DNA from: Micromonospora sp. MP36
GTDB lineage: Bacteria > Actinomycetota > Actinomycetes > Mycobacteriales > Micromonosporaceae
Length of the DNA stretch: 36,507 nucleotides
Assembly (NCBI RefSeq): GCF_008119785.1
Contig: NZ_VSFA01000072.1
Span: 1 to 36,507 of the forward strand
Direction of reading: 5' to 3'
Position numbers and translations under genes: made by a program. This document shows, in pieces, positions 8,184 to 15,451 of the stretch (positions within the stretch are counted from its first letter, which is position 1; every line of letters starts with the position of its first letter). Under the pieces are notes generated by a model. That model ran no database searches. It had not been told where the DNA came from and saw only the letters and a program-made list of their open reading frames with translations.

Positions 8184-10435
8184 CGATCGTCCACCTGCGC
8201 CGCGCCCGGACCAGCCTGGTGCTCGACGCGCGCGGGCCCGGCCTGCCCCGGGTCGTGCACTGGGGCGCGGACCTCGGCCCGCTCGCCGCCGACGAGCTGC
8301 CCGCCTTGGTCGACGCCACCATTCCGCCGGTGGTGCCGAGCAGCTTCGACGCGCCGACCGTGCTGTCGCTGCTGCCCGAACCGAGCGCCGGCTGGAGCGG
8401 TCGGCCCGGCCTGGCCGGCCACCGCGACGGCCGGGACTGGTCCACCGCGTTCCGCCTGACCGGGCTCGACGTGCTCGACGGGCCGGCCAGCGCCGACGCC
8501 GCGTCGGGCGACGAGGTGCCCGCCGCCCCGGACCGGGGCCGCGTGGCGGCGGGCGGGGAGGCGGTGCACGTACCCGATGGGGAGCGGGACCACGGCGGGG
8601 CCGGTGCCGCGCGGGTGGTCGTGCGGGCCGCGGACCCGGGCGCGGGGTTGTCGCTCACCGTCGAGCTGGCGCTCGACCCGGCCGGGTTGCTGACGCTGCG
8701 GCACCGGCTGCGCAACGACGGCGACCGGCCGTACGAGGTGCGGGAGCTGACCCCGGTGCTGCCGGTGCCGGCGGTCGCCACCGAACTGCTCGACCTGACC
8801 GGGCGCTGGTGCCGGGAACGCGCGCCGCAGCGGCACCCGTGGCCGATGGGCGCCTGGGTACGCGAGGGCCGGCACGGCCGCACCGGACACGACGCCACGC
8901 TGCTGCTCGTCGCCGGCACGCCGGGGTTCGGTTTCGGGCACGGCGAGGTGTGGGCGGTGCACACCGCGTGGAGCGGCGACCACATCACGGTGGCCGAGCG
9001 CCGCCCGACCGGGGAGTCCACCCTGGGCGGCGGGGAGCTGCTCGCCCCCGGCGAGATCCGGCTCGCCCCCGGCGAGGAGTACGCCACTCCCCTGCTCTAC
9101 GCGGTCCACTCGCTCGACGGGCTGGACGGGCTCAGCGACGTGCTGCACGCCCACCTGCGGGCCCGCCCGGAGCACCCGCGCGCACCCCGCCCGGTGACCC
9201 TCAACGTCTGGGAGGCGGTCTACTTCGACCATGACCTGGACCGGCTCAAGGGGCTCGCCGACCGGGCCGCCGAGGTGGGCGTGGAACGTTTCGTGCTCGA
9301 CGACGGCTGGTTCCGGGGCCGGCGGCACGACCAGGCCGGGCTCGGCGACTGGTGGGTCGACGACGACGTCTGGCCGGACGGGCTGCAACCCCTCATCGAC
9401 CACGTCCGCAAGCACGGGATGCAGTTCGGGCTCTGGGTCGAGCCGGAGATGGTCAACCCCGACTCGGACCTGTTCCGGGGCCACCCGGACTGGGTGCTCC
9501 AGGCGCCCGGCCGGCTGCCGCCGGAGTGGCGCCACCAGCAGGTCCTCGACCTCGCCCACCCGGACGCGTACGCCCACCTGCTCGGCCGGCTGGCCGCGGT
9601 GCTGACCGAGCACGACGGCATCGCGTACCTGAAGTGGGACCACAACCGGGACCTCACCGAGGCCGGGCACGGCGGCCGGCCCGGGGTGCACGCGCAGACC
9701 GTGGCGGTCTACCGCCTCCTCGACGAACTGCGGGCCCGCCACCCGGGGGTGGAGATCGAGAGCTGCTCGTCCGGCGGGGCGCGGGTGGACCTGGAGATCC
9801 TGCGCCGCACCGACCGGGTGTGGGCCAGCGACTGCAACGACGCCCTGGAGCGGCTGTCGATCCAGCGCTGGACCGGCCTGCTGCTCCCGCCCGAGCTGGT
9901 CGGCACCCACATCGGACCGGAGCGCTCGCACACCACGCACCGGGTGCACGACCTGGGCTTCCGGGCGGTCACCGCGCTCTTCGGCCACCACGGCATCGAG
10001 TGGGACATCAGTGGCATCACCCCGGCGGAGCGGGCCGAACTTGCCGCCTGGGTGGCGCTGCACAAGCGGCTGCGTCCGCTGCTGCACGGCGGCCGGGTGG
10101 TCCGGGTCGACCACGCCGACCCGGCCGTGCAGGCGCACGGCGTGGTCGCCCACGACCGTTCCCACGCGGTGTACGCGATCTCCCGGCTGGCCACCTCGGT
10201 GGCGCAGATACCGGGCCCGGTACGCCTGCCGGGGCTGGACCCGTCGCGGCGCTACCTGGTCCGGCCGCCGGACGGGGTGCCGGAGCCGGCGCTGCTTCAG
10301 CTAAGCCCGCCCGGCTGGTTGGCCTCGGACGCCGGGGTGGCGTTGAGCGGGGCGGTGCTCGGCTCGCTGGGGCTCCAACTGCCCGTGCTGCATCCCGAAC
10401 AGGCCCTGCTGCTGGAGGTCACCGCCGTCGGCTGA
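8180..10435 (+). CDS. GH36 alpha-galactosidase
   Basis: This 751-residue clan GH-D enzyme is predicted to remove alpha-1,6-galactose from melibiose or raffinose-family sugars in the cytoplasm. The N-terminal beta-sandwich covers about 1-330. The barrel begins near NVWEAVYFDHD and contains LDDGWF. The nucleophile is D487 in YLKWDHNRD, the substrate-binding ESCSSGGAR follows, and the acid/base is D551 in WASDCND. The C-terminal beta domain completes the family's normal length. The start codon overlaps the permease stop (ATGA). An acidic low-conservation insert at about 108-150 is probably a surface loop. An A/T-rich patch follows the stop directly and ends the operon. Confidence 0.94.
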   Translation: MTIVHLRRARTSLVLDARGPGLPRVVHWGADLGPLAADELPALVDATIPPVVPSSFDAPTVLSLLPEPSAGWSGRPGLAGHRDGRDWSTAFRLTGLDVLDGPASADAASGDEVPAAPDRGRVAAGGEAVHVPDGERDHGGAGAARVVVRAADPGAGLSLTVELALDPAGLLTLRHRLRNDGDRPYEVRELTPVLPVPAVATELLDLTGRWCRERAPQRHPWPMGAWVREGRHGRTGHDATLLLVAGTPGFGFGHGEVWAVHTAWSGDHITVAERRPTGESTLGGGELLAPGEIRLAPGEEYATPLLYAVHSLDGLDGLSDVLHAHLRARPEHPRAPRPVTLNVWEAVYFDHDLDRLKGLADRAAEVGVERFVLDDGWFRGRRHDQAGLGDWWVDDDVWPDGLQPLIDHVRKHGMQFGLWVEPEMVNPDSDLFRGHPDWVLQAPGRLPPEWRHQQVLDLAHPDAYAHLLGRLAAVLTEHDGIAYLKWDHNRDLTEAGHGGRPGVHAQTVAVYRLLDELRARHPGVEIESCSSGGARVDLEILRRTDRVWASDCNDALERLSIQRWTGLLLPPELVGTHIGPERSHTTHRVHDLGFRAVTALFGHHGIEWDISGITPAERAELAAWVALHKRLRPLLHGGRVVRVDHADPAVQAHGVVAHDRSHAVYAISRLATSVAQIPGPVRLPGLDPSRRYLVRPPDGVPEPALLQLSPPGWLASDAGVALSGAVLGSLGLQLPVLHPEQALLLEVTAVG

Positions 10436-10462
10436 AAAATCTTGGAATTTCTTTGCTGCGGA

Positions 10463-10490
10463 TGTCGAGAACCGGGGTGGCGGCTTCTAC
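10463..10490 (+). promoter_or_regulatory. Candidate ECF42-type promoter
   Basis: TGTCGA (10463-10468) is followed after 18 nt by CTAC (10487-10490). From memory, ECF42 factors recognise TGTCGA at -35 and a CGA/TC-type -10, so the -35 is an exact match and the -10 is partial. It would drive the YCII-sigma pair by autoregulation. Confidence 0.4.
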
Positions 10491-10502
10491 CTGAGGGTGG
10501 AA

Positions 10503-10519
10503 GCACCGAGAATCGGTGC
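10503..10519. other. Short hairpin upstream of the YCII gene
   Basis: GCACCGA and TCGGTGC form a perfect 7-bp stem with a 3-nt loop, 21 bp before the YCII start. It could be the tail of the GH36 transcript or a 5'-leader structure or operator for the YCII-sigma pair. There is no T tract. Confidence 0.45.
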
Positions 10520-10539
10520 ACAGGCGTGAGGAGCGAACC

Positions 10540-10941
10540 GTGAAGTACATGCTGCTGATGCAGTTCAGCGCCGCCGGGACCGACTTCCCGTCGATCGACA
10601 CCTGGACGCCCGAGGAGATCCAGGCACACATCGGGTTCATGCGGGAGGTCAACGCGAAGCTCACCGCCGACGGGGAACTGGTCCAGGCCGAGGGTCTGGC
10701 CGGCCCGCAGCAGGCGCGGATCGTCCGGGCGGGTGAGGGTGGCGCCCCGGTCGTCACCGAAGGGCCGTTCGCGGAGACCAAGGAGTTCCTCGCCGGCTGG
10801 TGGATCGTCGACTGCGAGACCCCGGAGCGGGCGGTCGAGATCGCCGCGCACATCTCCACCGCGCCCGGCCCCGGCGGGCGACCGCTGAACATGCCGATCG
10901 AGGTGCACCCGGTCATGTCGGCGCCACCGCAGGAGATCTGA
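10540..10941 (+). CDS. YCII/DGPF-domain protein linked to ECF sigma factor
   Basis: This 133-residue single-domain protein starts KYMLLMQF and carries the ferredoxin-like YCII/DGPF fold, including the EGPFAETKE stretch that corresponds to the DGPF signature. GTG 10540 is chosen because GAGGAG precedes it; an in-frame upstream start lacks this. Genes of this family sit next to ECF42-group sigma factors across actinobacteria and are known targets of them; their biochemical role is not settled. Here it precedes the sigma gene by a few bases, so the two form an operon. Confidence 0.9.
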   Translation: MKYMLLMQFSAAGTDFPSIDTWTPEEIQAHIGFMREVNAKLTADGELVQAEGLAGPQQARIVRAGEGGAPVVTEGPFAETKEFLAGWWIVDCETPERAVEIAAHISTAPGPGGRPLNMPIEVHPVMSAPPQEI

Positions 10942-10942
10942 C

Positions 10943-12193
10943 CTGGGCATCCCGGACCGGACCGTCGAGGACCTGCTGCGCGAGCTGGCGCCGCAGGTCC
11001 TCGGCGTGCTCACCCGCCGGTTCGGTGACTTCGCCACCGCCGAGGACGCGGTGCAGGAGGCGCTGCTGGACGCGGCCACCCAGTGGCCGGCCCAGGGACT
11101 GCCGGACAACCCGCGCGGCTGGCTAGTCCAGGTCGCGTACCGCCGGATGATCGAGCTGGTCCGGGTCGAGGCCGCCCGCCGGGACCGGGAGGACCGCGTC
11201 GCCCGGCGCGACGGCGACCACGGGCGGGTCGCGCCGGCCGCGGACGAGCCGCTGATCTCGGACCGGGACGACACCCTGGTCCTGCTCTTCCTCTGCTGCC
11301 ACCCGACGCTGTCCACCGCGTCGGCGATCGCGCTGACCCTGCGGGCGGTGGGCGGCCTCACCACCGCCGAGATCGCCCGCGCCTTCCTCGTCCCCGAGGC
11401 CACCATGGCGCAGCGGATCAGCCGCGCCAAGCAGCGCATCCGGACCTCTGGGCTGCCCTTCCGGATGCCGGACGAGGGCGAGCGCGAGGCCCGCCTCGCG
11501 ACGGTGCTGCACGTGCTGTACCTGATCTTCACCGAGGGGCACACCGCTAGCCTCGGCCCGGACCTGCGCCGGGTCGACCTGGCCGAGGAGGCAATCCGGC
11601 TGACCCGGGCCATGCACGCGCTGCTGCCGGACGACAGCGAGGTGGCCGGGCTGCTCGCCCTGATGCTGCTCACCGAGGCCCGCGCCGCCGCCCGGACCGG
11701 CCCGTCGGGTGAGCTGATCTCCCTGGCAGACCAGAACCGCAGCCGGTGGGACGCCACCGCGATCGCCGAGGGGACCACGCTCGTCACCCGGGCGATGACC
11801 CGCGGGCCGGTCGGGCCGTACCAACTCCAGGCCGCCATCGCCGCGCTGCACGACGAGGCGCCGACCGCCGCGCAGACCGACTGGCCGCAGATCCTCGCCC
11901 TCTACCAGGTGCTGGAACGCCTCTCCGGAAACCCGGTGGTCTCGCTCAACCGCGCGGTGGCGACCGCCATGGTGCACGGCCCGACCGCCGGGCTGGACGC
12001 CCTCGCCGCCCTGGACGCCGACCCCCGGATGGCCGGGCACCACCGCCTCGACGCGGCCCGGGCACACCTCTACGAGATGGCCGGCGACCGGGACGCCGCG
12101 GTGGCCCACTACCGGGCCGCCGCCGGGCAGACCACCAGCCTGCCCGAGCAGCGCTACCTGCAGATGCGCGCGGCCCGGCTGGCCCAGGGCTGA
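10943..12193 (+). CDS. ECF42-type RNA polymerase sigma factor with C-terminal TPR-like extension
   Basis: The protein has sigma region 2 (LAPQVLGVLTRRFGDFATAEDAVQEALL), region 4 with a HTH (TTAEIARAFLVPEATMAQRI) and a ~200-residue helical C-terminal extension containing the conserved YLIFTEGH and LLALMLLTEAR blocks of the ECF42 group. That extension is needed for activity in studied members. The first in-frame GTG (11006) would remove the beginning of region 2. Homology-like sequence (VEDLLRELAPQ) starts earlier, and the only plausible site is CTG 10943, 7 nt after AGGAG, giving 416 residues. No ATG, GTG or TTG exists between the upstream stop (10886) and 11006. The start is therefore uncertain; 11006 is the conservative alternative (395 residues). 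No anti-sigma gene is adjacent, as is usual for this group. Confidence 0.88.
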   Translation: MGIPDRTVEDLLRELAPQVLGVLTRRFGDFATAEDAVQEALLDAATQWPAQGLPDNPRGWLVQVAYRRMIELVRVEAARRDREDRVARRDGDHGRVAPAADEPLISDRDDTLVLLFLCCHPTLSTASAIALTLRAVGGLTTAEIARAFLVPEATMAQRISRAKQRIRTSGLPFRMPDEGEREARLATVLHVLYLIFTEGHTASLGPDLRRVDLAEEAIRLTRAMHALLPDDSEVAGLLALMLLTEARAAARTGPSGELISLADQNRSRWDATAIAEGTTLVTRAMTRGPVGPYQLQAAIAALHDEAPTAAQTDWPQILALYQVLERLSGNPVVSLNRAVATAMVHGPTAGLDALAALDADPRMAGHHRLDAARAHLYEMAGDRDAAVAHYRAAAGQTTSLPEQRYLQMRAARLAQG

Positions 12194-12231
12194 TCCCCGC
12201 CACACCGCCGACCTGCCGTTGATCCACTCCA

Positions 12232-12284
12232 GATCGGCGAGGTGGTGGTATCCCGGGCGGCGGGACACCATCACGTCGCCGATC
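12232..12284. repeat. 23-bp imperfect inverted repeat (REP-like hairpin or terminator)
   Basis: Arms at 12232-12254 and 12262-12284 pair at 20 of 23 positions around a 7-nt loop, starting GATCGGCGA and ending TCGCCGATC. It lies 39 bp after the sigma gene. It could terminate that transcript, or be one copy of a dispersed intergenic palindrome. The symmetry is plainly visible; the function is inference. Confidence 0.6.
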
Positions 12285-12384
12285 CGGCATGGCCAGGCCG
12301 AACCTGCCGTCAGCGGGCGGTTCCAGTCGGGGGAAGGCGGGCGGCCGACGTGAAACGGCGGTGTGGCCCGTTGCCGTAGGTTGA

Positions 12385-12390
12385 TAGCGT
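12385..12390 (+). promoter_or_regulatory. Leaderless-type -10 (TAGCGT)
   Basis: TAGCGT ends 7 nt before ATG 12398. This matches the TANNNT box that sits 6-7 nt before the start codon of leaderless actinobacterial mRNAs. No ribosome site precedes this ATG. Confidence 0.45.
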
Positions 12391-12397
12391 CCCGGCC

Positions 12398-13264
12398 ATG
12401 TTCGGACGGGGCGTTCGACGCGGTGCTCAGGGACCCACCGGCACTGGCGATGCGGGGGCCTCAGCGCCTCGATCCGCTCGCGGGCCGATTGTCGTCGTCA
12501 GCAGCGTCGTCGCGCTGGCCGTTCTCACCGTTCCTGGCTACCGGCTACTCGCCGACCGTCAGGTCGCCAGCGGAGCGGCTGTCGTCCTGGCGGCCTTCGC
12601 TCCGGGAGCGTGGCTGGTGCTCTCCTGGCTCGTCCGCCTCGTGCAGTGGCGGCTCGCCGCGGGTGCTCCCGGAACCAATACCTTGGTGACCGCCCACCTC
12701 GCGCAGTCCCCACAGCCGCACACCCGGGGGCGAGCCATCGCTGCGGCGCACACTGCCGGCGCCATTGGTGGGATCAACAGCCGACCTCAGGGATACGCCG
12801 TCTGGCTGACGTGGCGCGGCCCGGACGGCGCGATCCGCCACCAACGCGTGGTCTGGGAGCCGTGGCTGCGCGAACTGACCCGGCCGCGCCAGGCCACCGT
12901 ACGGCGTGGCCCGGGCCGGATCAGCGTGATCGACGTGCACGGCCATGGCCGGCTCTGGCCGGCGAGTTTCACCCTGCGCCGCCGCCCGTACGGGGTCAGG
13001 CTCACCCCCTTCAGCAAGGCACACAGGCTGCCGACGGAGAACAGCCTCTCCTTCGACCGGCTGGCCTTTCTTTTCGTACTCCTCCTCGCGCCCTGCCTGG
13101 GGGGCAGCATCGCGGAGGGTGCCTGGGCCCTCCTCGCCTGGGGGGTGGCGTACGTGGTCGCCTTCATGGCCGCCGTCGGCACATGGTTCGGCATCGTCCC
13201 GCCGGGCGCCTTGCCGCGAGCAGGCCGTCGAGGCAGCTCATTCCCGCCCGCAGGCCGGCGCTGA
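12398..13264 (+). CDS. Membrane protein of unknown function
   Basis: This 288-residue protein has two hydrophobic spans near the N-terminus (about 30-50 and 58-80), a soluble middle domain (about 95-215) with a beta-rich, Trp-containing core (YAVWLTWRGPDGAIRHQRVVW) and many Arg residues, then two spans (about 222-242 and 245-268) and a basic tail. I do not recognise the family; the 2+2 span layout around a cytoplasmic domain resembles PH-like or DUF3592-like membrane proteins. There is no Shine-Dalgarno sequence, and a TAGCGT box 7 nt before the ATG suggests a leaderless transcript. Long opposite-strand frames overlap it, but only this frame has coherent membrane segments. Confidence 0.68.
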   Translation: MFGRGVRRGAQGPTGTGDAGASAPRSARGPIVVVSSVVALAVLTVPGYRLLADRQVASGAAVVLAAFAPGAWLVLSWLVRLVQWRLAAGAPGTNTLVTAHLAQSPQPHTRGRAIAAAHTAGAIGGINSRPQGYAVWLTWRGPDGAIRHQRVVWEPWLRELTRPRQATVRRGPGRISVIDVHGHGRLWPASFTLRRRPYGVRLTPFSKAHRLPTENSLSFDRLAFLFVLLLAPCLGGSIAEGAWALLAWGVAYVVAFMAAVGTWFGIVPPGALPRAGRRGSSFPPAGRR

Positions 13265-13333
13265 GACGACCGGTTCACGTGGCGGTCCGCCGAGTTGGGG
13301 GCGCGACGAGGCGCACGCGGGGCGGCGGGGATC

Positions 13334-13348
13334 GCCCGTGCCACGGGC
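13334..13348. terminator. Short palindrome after the unknown membrane protein
   Basis: GCCCGTG-C-CACGGGC is a perfect 7-bp inverted repeat in the 160-bp gap before the LLM gene. It may be a weak terminator or a protein-binding site. The remainder of the gap shows nothing definite. Confidence 0.35.
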
Positions 13349-13425
13349 CGCTGCGAAGCGGACACCAGGGTTGACCGCCGCGCTCCCGGGTATCCCGTGA
13401 GGATCCGCCCGAAGGGAGATGCGCC

Positions 13426-14388
13426 ATGGTCAACGTCGGCTACAGCCTCCTGTGCGAGCAGGCCGGCCCGAAGCACCTGGTCGACCACGCCGTCCGCGCC
13501 GAGGCCGCCGGCTTCGACCACCTGGTCATGTCCGACCACTACTACCCGTGGCTCGACTCGCAGGGCCACTCCCCGTACGCCTGGTCGGTGCTCGGCGCGG
13601 TCGCCCACGCGACCAGCCGGGTCGGGCTGATGTCCTTCGTGACCTGCCCGATCCGCCGCTACCACCCAGCGGTGGTGGCGCAGAAGGCCAGCACGATCGG
13701 GGTCCTCTCGGACGGCCGGTTTACCCTCGGGCTCGGCGCCGGGGAGAACCTCAACGAGCACGTGGTCGGCGGCTGGCCGCACGTGGAGCAGCGGCACGAG
13801 ATGTTCGAGGAGGCGCTGCAGATCATCCGGCCCCTGCTCAACGGCGAGACGTTGACCTTCTCCGGCAACCACTACGACGTGCCCGACGCGTACGTCTGGG
13901 ACCGGCCGGAGCGGCCAGTGCCGATGGCGATCGCCGCCTCCGGCCGGCAGTCCGCCACCCTCGCCGCCGAGTACGGCAACGGCCTGATCGCCACGGAGCC
14001 CGACCCGCACCTGGTCCAGATGTACGACGACGCCGGTGGTGTCGGCAAGCCGCGCTACGGGCAGGTGGCGATCTGCTACGGCCCCGACGAGGCCGAGTGC
14101 CGCAAGATCGTGCACGACCAGTTCCGCTGGTTCGGCCTGGGCTGGAAGGTCAACGCGGAGCTGCCCGGGCCCGACTCGTTCGCCGCGGCGACCCAGTTCG
14201 TCCGCGAGGAGGACGTGGCCCAGGGCATCTCGTGCGGGCCGGACGTGGACCGGCACGTGGCGGCGTTCAAGAAGTTCGTCGACGCGGGCTTCACCCACGT
14301 GGCGTTCGTCCAGGTGGGTGCGGACAGCCAGCCGATGTTCCTGAACTGGGCGCAGGAGGAGCTGCTGCCCCGGCTCCGCGGGCTGTGA
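13426..14388 (+). CDS. LLM-class F420-dependent oxidoreductase (G6PDH-like subfamily)
   Basis: This 320-residue TIM-barrel flavin/deazaflavin oxidoreductase resembles the F420-dependent glucose-6-phosphate dehydrogenase branch: VNVGYSLLCEQ, FDHLVMSDHYYPW, VTCPIRRYHPAVVAQ, and FTLGLGAGENLNEHVVG. The F420-binding region and the C-terminal AFKKFVDAGFTHV helix are present at normal length. The real substrate cannot be read from sequence because many members of this subfamily are uncharacterised. The ATG is preceded by GAAGGGAG. It stands alone between a membrane gene and a small peptide gene. Codon use is like its neighbours. Confidence 0.9.
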   Translation: MVNVGYSLLCEQAGPKHLVDHAVRAEAAGFDHLVMSDHYYPWLDSQGHSPYAWSVLGAVAHATSRVGLMSFVTCPIRRYHPAVVAQKASTIGVLSDGRFTLGLGAGENLNEHVVGGWPHVEQRHEMFEEALQIIRPLLNGETLTFSGNHYDVPDAYVWDRPERPVPMAIAASGRQSATLAAEYGNGLIATEPDPHLVQMYDDAGGVGKPRYGQVAICYGPDEAECRKIVHDQFRWFGLGWKVNAELPGPDSFAAATQFVREEDVAQGISCGPDVDRHVAAFKKFVDAGFTHVAFVQVGADSQPMFLNWAQEELLPRLRGL

Positions 14389-14487
14389 CCCTCCGGCGTT
14401 GGTGGCCGTCACCCCTCGGGGCGGTGCAGGTTGGCGGAGCCGACGCGATCCGCACCCGGCCGGTGCCCGCCCTGACAGGGTGAGGGC

Positions 14488-14607
14488 ATGCGTATCGGGA
14501 ACACGGAGATCCGACCGCTCGGCGGTGGCCTCGGTTGCCTGCTGATGATCCTCTTCTCGATCCTCGTCTCGGTGGTGCTGACCATCGTGCTGAACCTGAT
14601 CATCTGA
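14488..14607 (+). CDS. 39-residue single-span membrane peptide
   Basis: A short frame, MRIGNTEIRPLGGG followed by one hydrophobic helix (residues 15-39, rich in Leu, Ile and Val) and ending at once after it. A TGAGGG site lies just before the ATG, and a small palindrome (CCCTG-A-CAGGG, 14470-14480) lies upstream. Transmembrane composition, the ribosome site and an otherwise empty gap all favour a real gene. Its role is unknown; small proteins of this kind often regulate membrane partners. It is convergent with the EEP-family gene. Confidence 0.6.
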   Translation: MRIGNTEIRPLGGGLGCLLMILFSILVSVVLTIVLNLII

Positions 14608-14638
14608 TCCGCCGCCTCCGGGGACGGCCGCCCACCGG

Positions 14639-15448
14639 TCAGGCCGGGGCCAGCGCCAGGTCCGCCACCACCGGATAGTGGTCGGAGGCGGTGTCGGCGT
14701 CGCCGCCCCGGACCACCCGCACCCGGCGGGTCAGTGCGGCCAGCGCGGGGGTGGCGAGCAGGTAGTCCAGGCGCATCCCGGCGAACTCCGCCCCGCCGTG
14801 CCGGGTCGGCACGGTCAGGCCGTCCGGTTCGCCGCCGCCGCTGGCCGGCCACAGGTCGACCAGGCCGGCGTCGAGCAGGCGGGACACCGCGCGGGTGTCG
14901 ACGGTGCGGCCGTCGCGGCGCAGGTGGCGGCGCCGGTACCGGGAGGACAGGCCGGCCAGCAGCGCCACGTGGTCGACGGCCGGGTCGAGGGTGTTCAGGT
15001 CTCCGGCGAGCAGGGCCAGCCGGCCTCCGGTCCGCCGGACCGCCGCCGCCAGCCACTCCGCCTCCATCCGCCGCCGCCCGCCCGAATACGGATCGAGGTG
15101 GGTGCTGAACACGGTGAGCGGGCCCGCCCCGGTGGCCACCTCGACCCGGGCGGCGGCGTGGTGGAAGGGCCGGCGTACCCGGGCGGCGCGCAGCACCCGC
15201 AGCGGCGCGCGGACCAGCACCGCGACCGGCTGCCCGAAGCAGGACCGGGCCAGGTGGGGCACCATGCCCAGCCGGCCGGCCAGGTCGGCCATCCGGCCGC
15301 CGCGGTCGAGGCCGCGCAGCTCCTGCAGGGCCAGCACGTCGGGGCGCTGCCCGGTGACGACCGCGACGATCCGGTCCCACCGGTCGGGCCCGTCGCGGTC
15401 CCGCCCGCCGGTACGGATGTTCCAGGTCATCACCCGCAGCATCGGCAC
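14639..15448 (-). CDS. Endonuclease/exonuclease/phosphatase (EEP) family hydrolase
   Basis: This 269-residue metal-dependent phosphohydrolase of the EEP superfamily (DNase I / inositol phosphatase / sphingomyelinase fold) carries the full motif set: N10 in MTWNI, E43 in ALQELRG, H116 and D118 in STHLD, D149 and N151 in AGDLN, and D256-H257 in the C-terminal SDHYPVVADL. No signal peptide is seen. It starts 3 bp after the PAP2 stop, so it is in the same operon as the phosphatase and lipid kinase. This favours a phospholipid or phosphoinositol head-group substrate over DNA (inference). The first of two nearby Met codons was used. Confidence 0.88.
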   Translation of the reverse strand: MPMLRVMTWNIRTGGRDRDGPDRWDRIVAVVTGQRPDVLALQELRGLDRGGRMADLAGRLGMVPHLARSCFGQPVAVLVRAPLRVLRAARVRRPFHHAAARVEVATGAGPLTVFSTHLDPYSGGRRRMEAEWLAAAVRRTGGRLALLAGDLNTLDPAVDHVALLAGLSSRYRRRHLRRDGRTVDTRAVSRLLDAGLVDLWPASGGGEPDGLTVPTRHGGAEFAGMRLDYLLATPALAALTRRVRVVRGGDADTASDHYPVVADLALAPA

Positions 15449-15451
15449 CCG

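Noticed and set aside
12787..14412. Long minus-strand frame (541 residues)
   Set aside because: It is the antisense of the LLM oxidoreductase and the membrane protein gene. GC-rich codon bias opens such shadows, and it has no recognisable domain.
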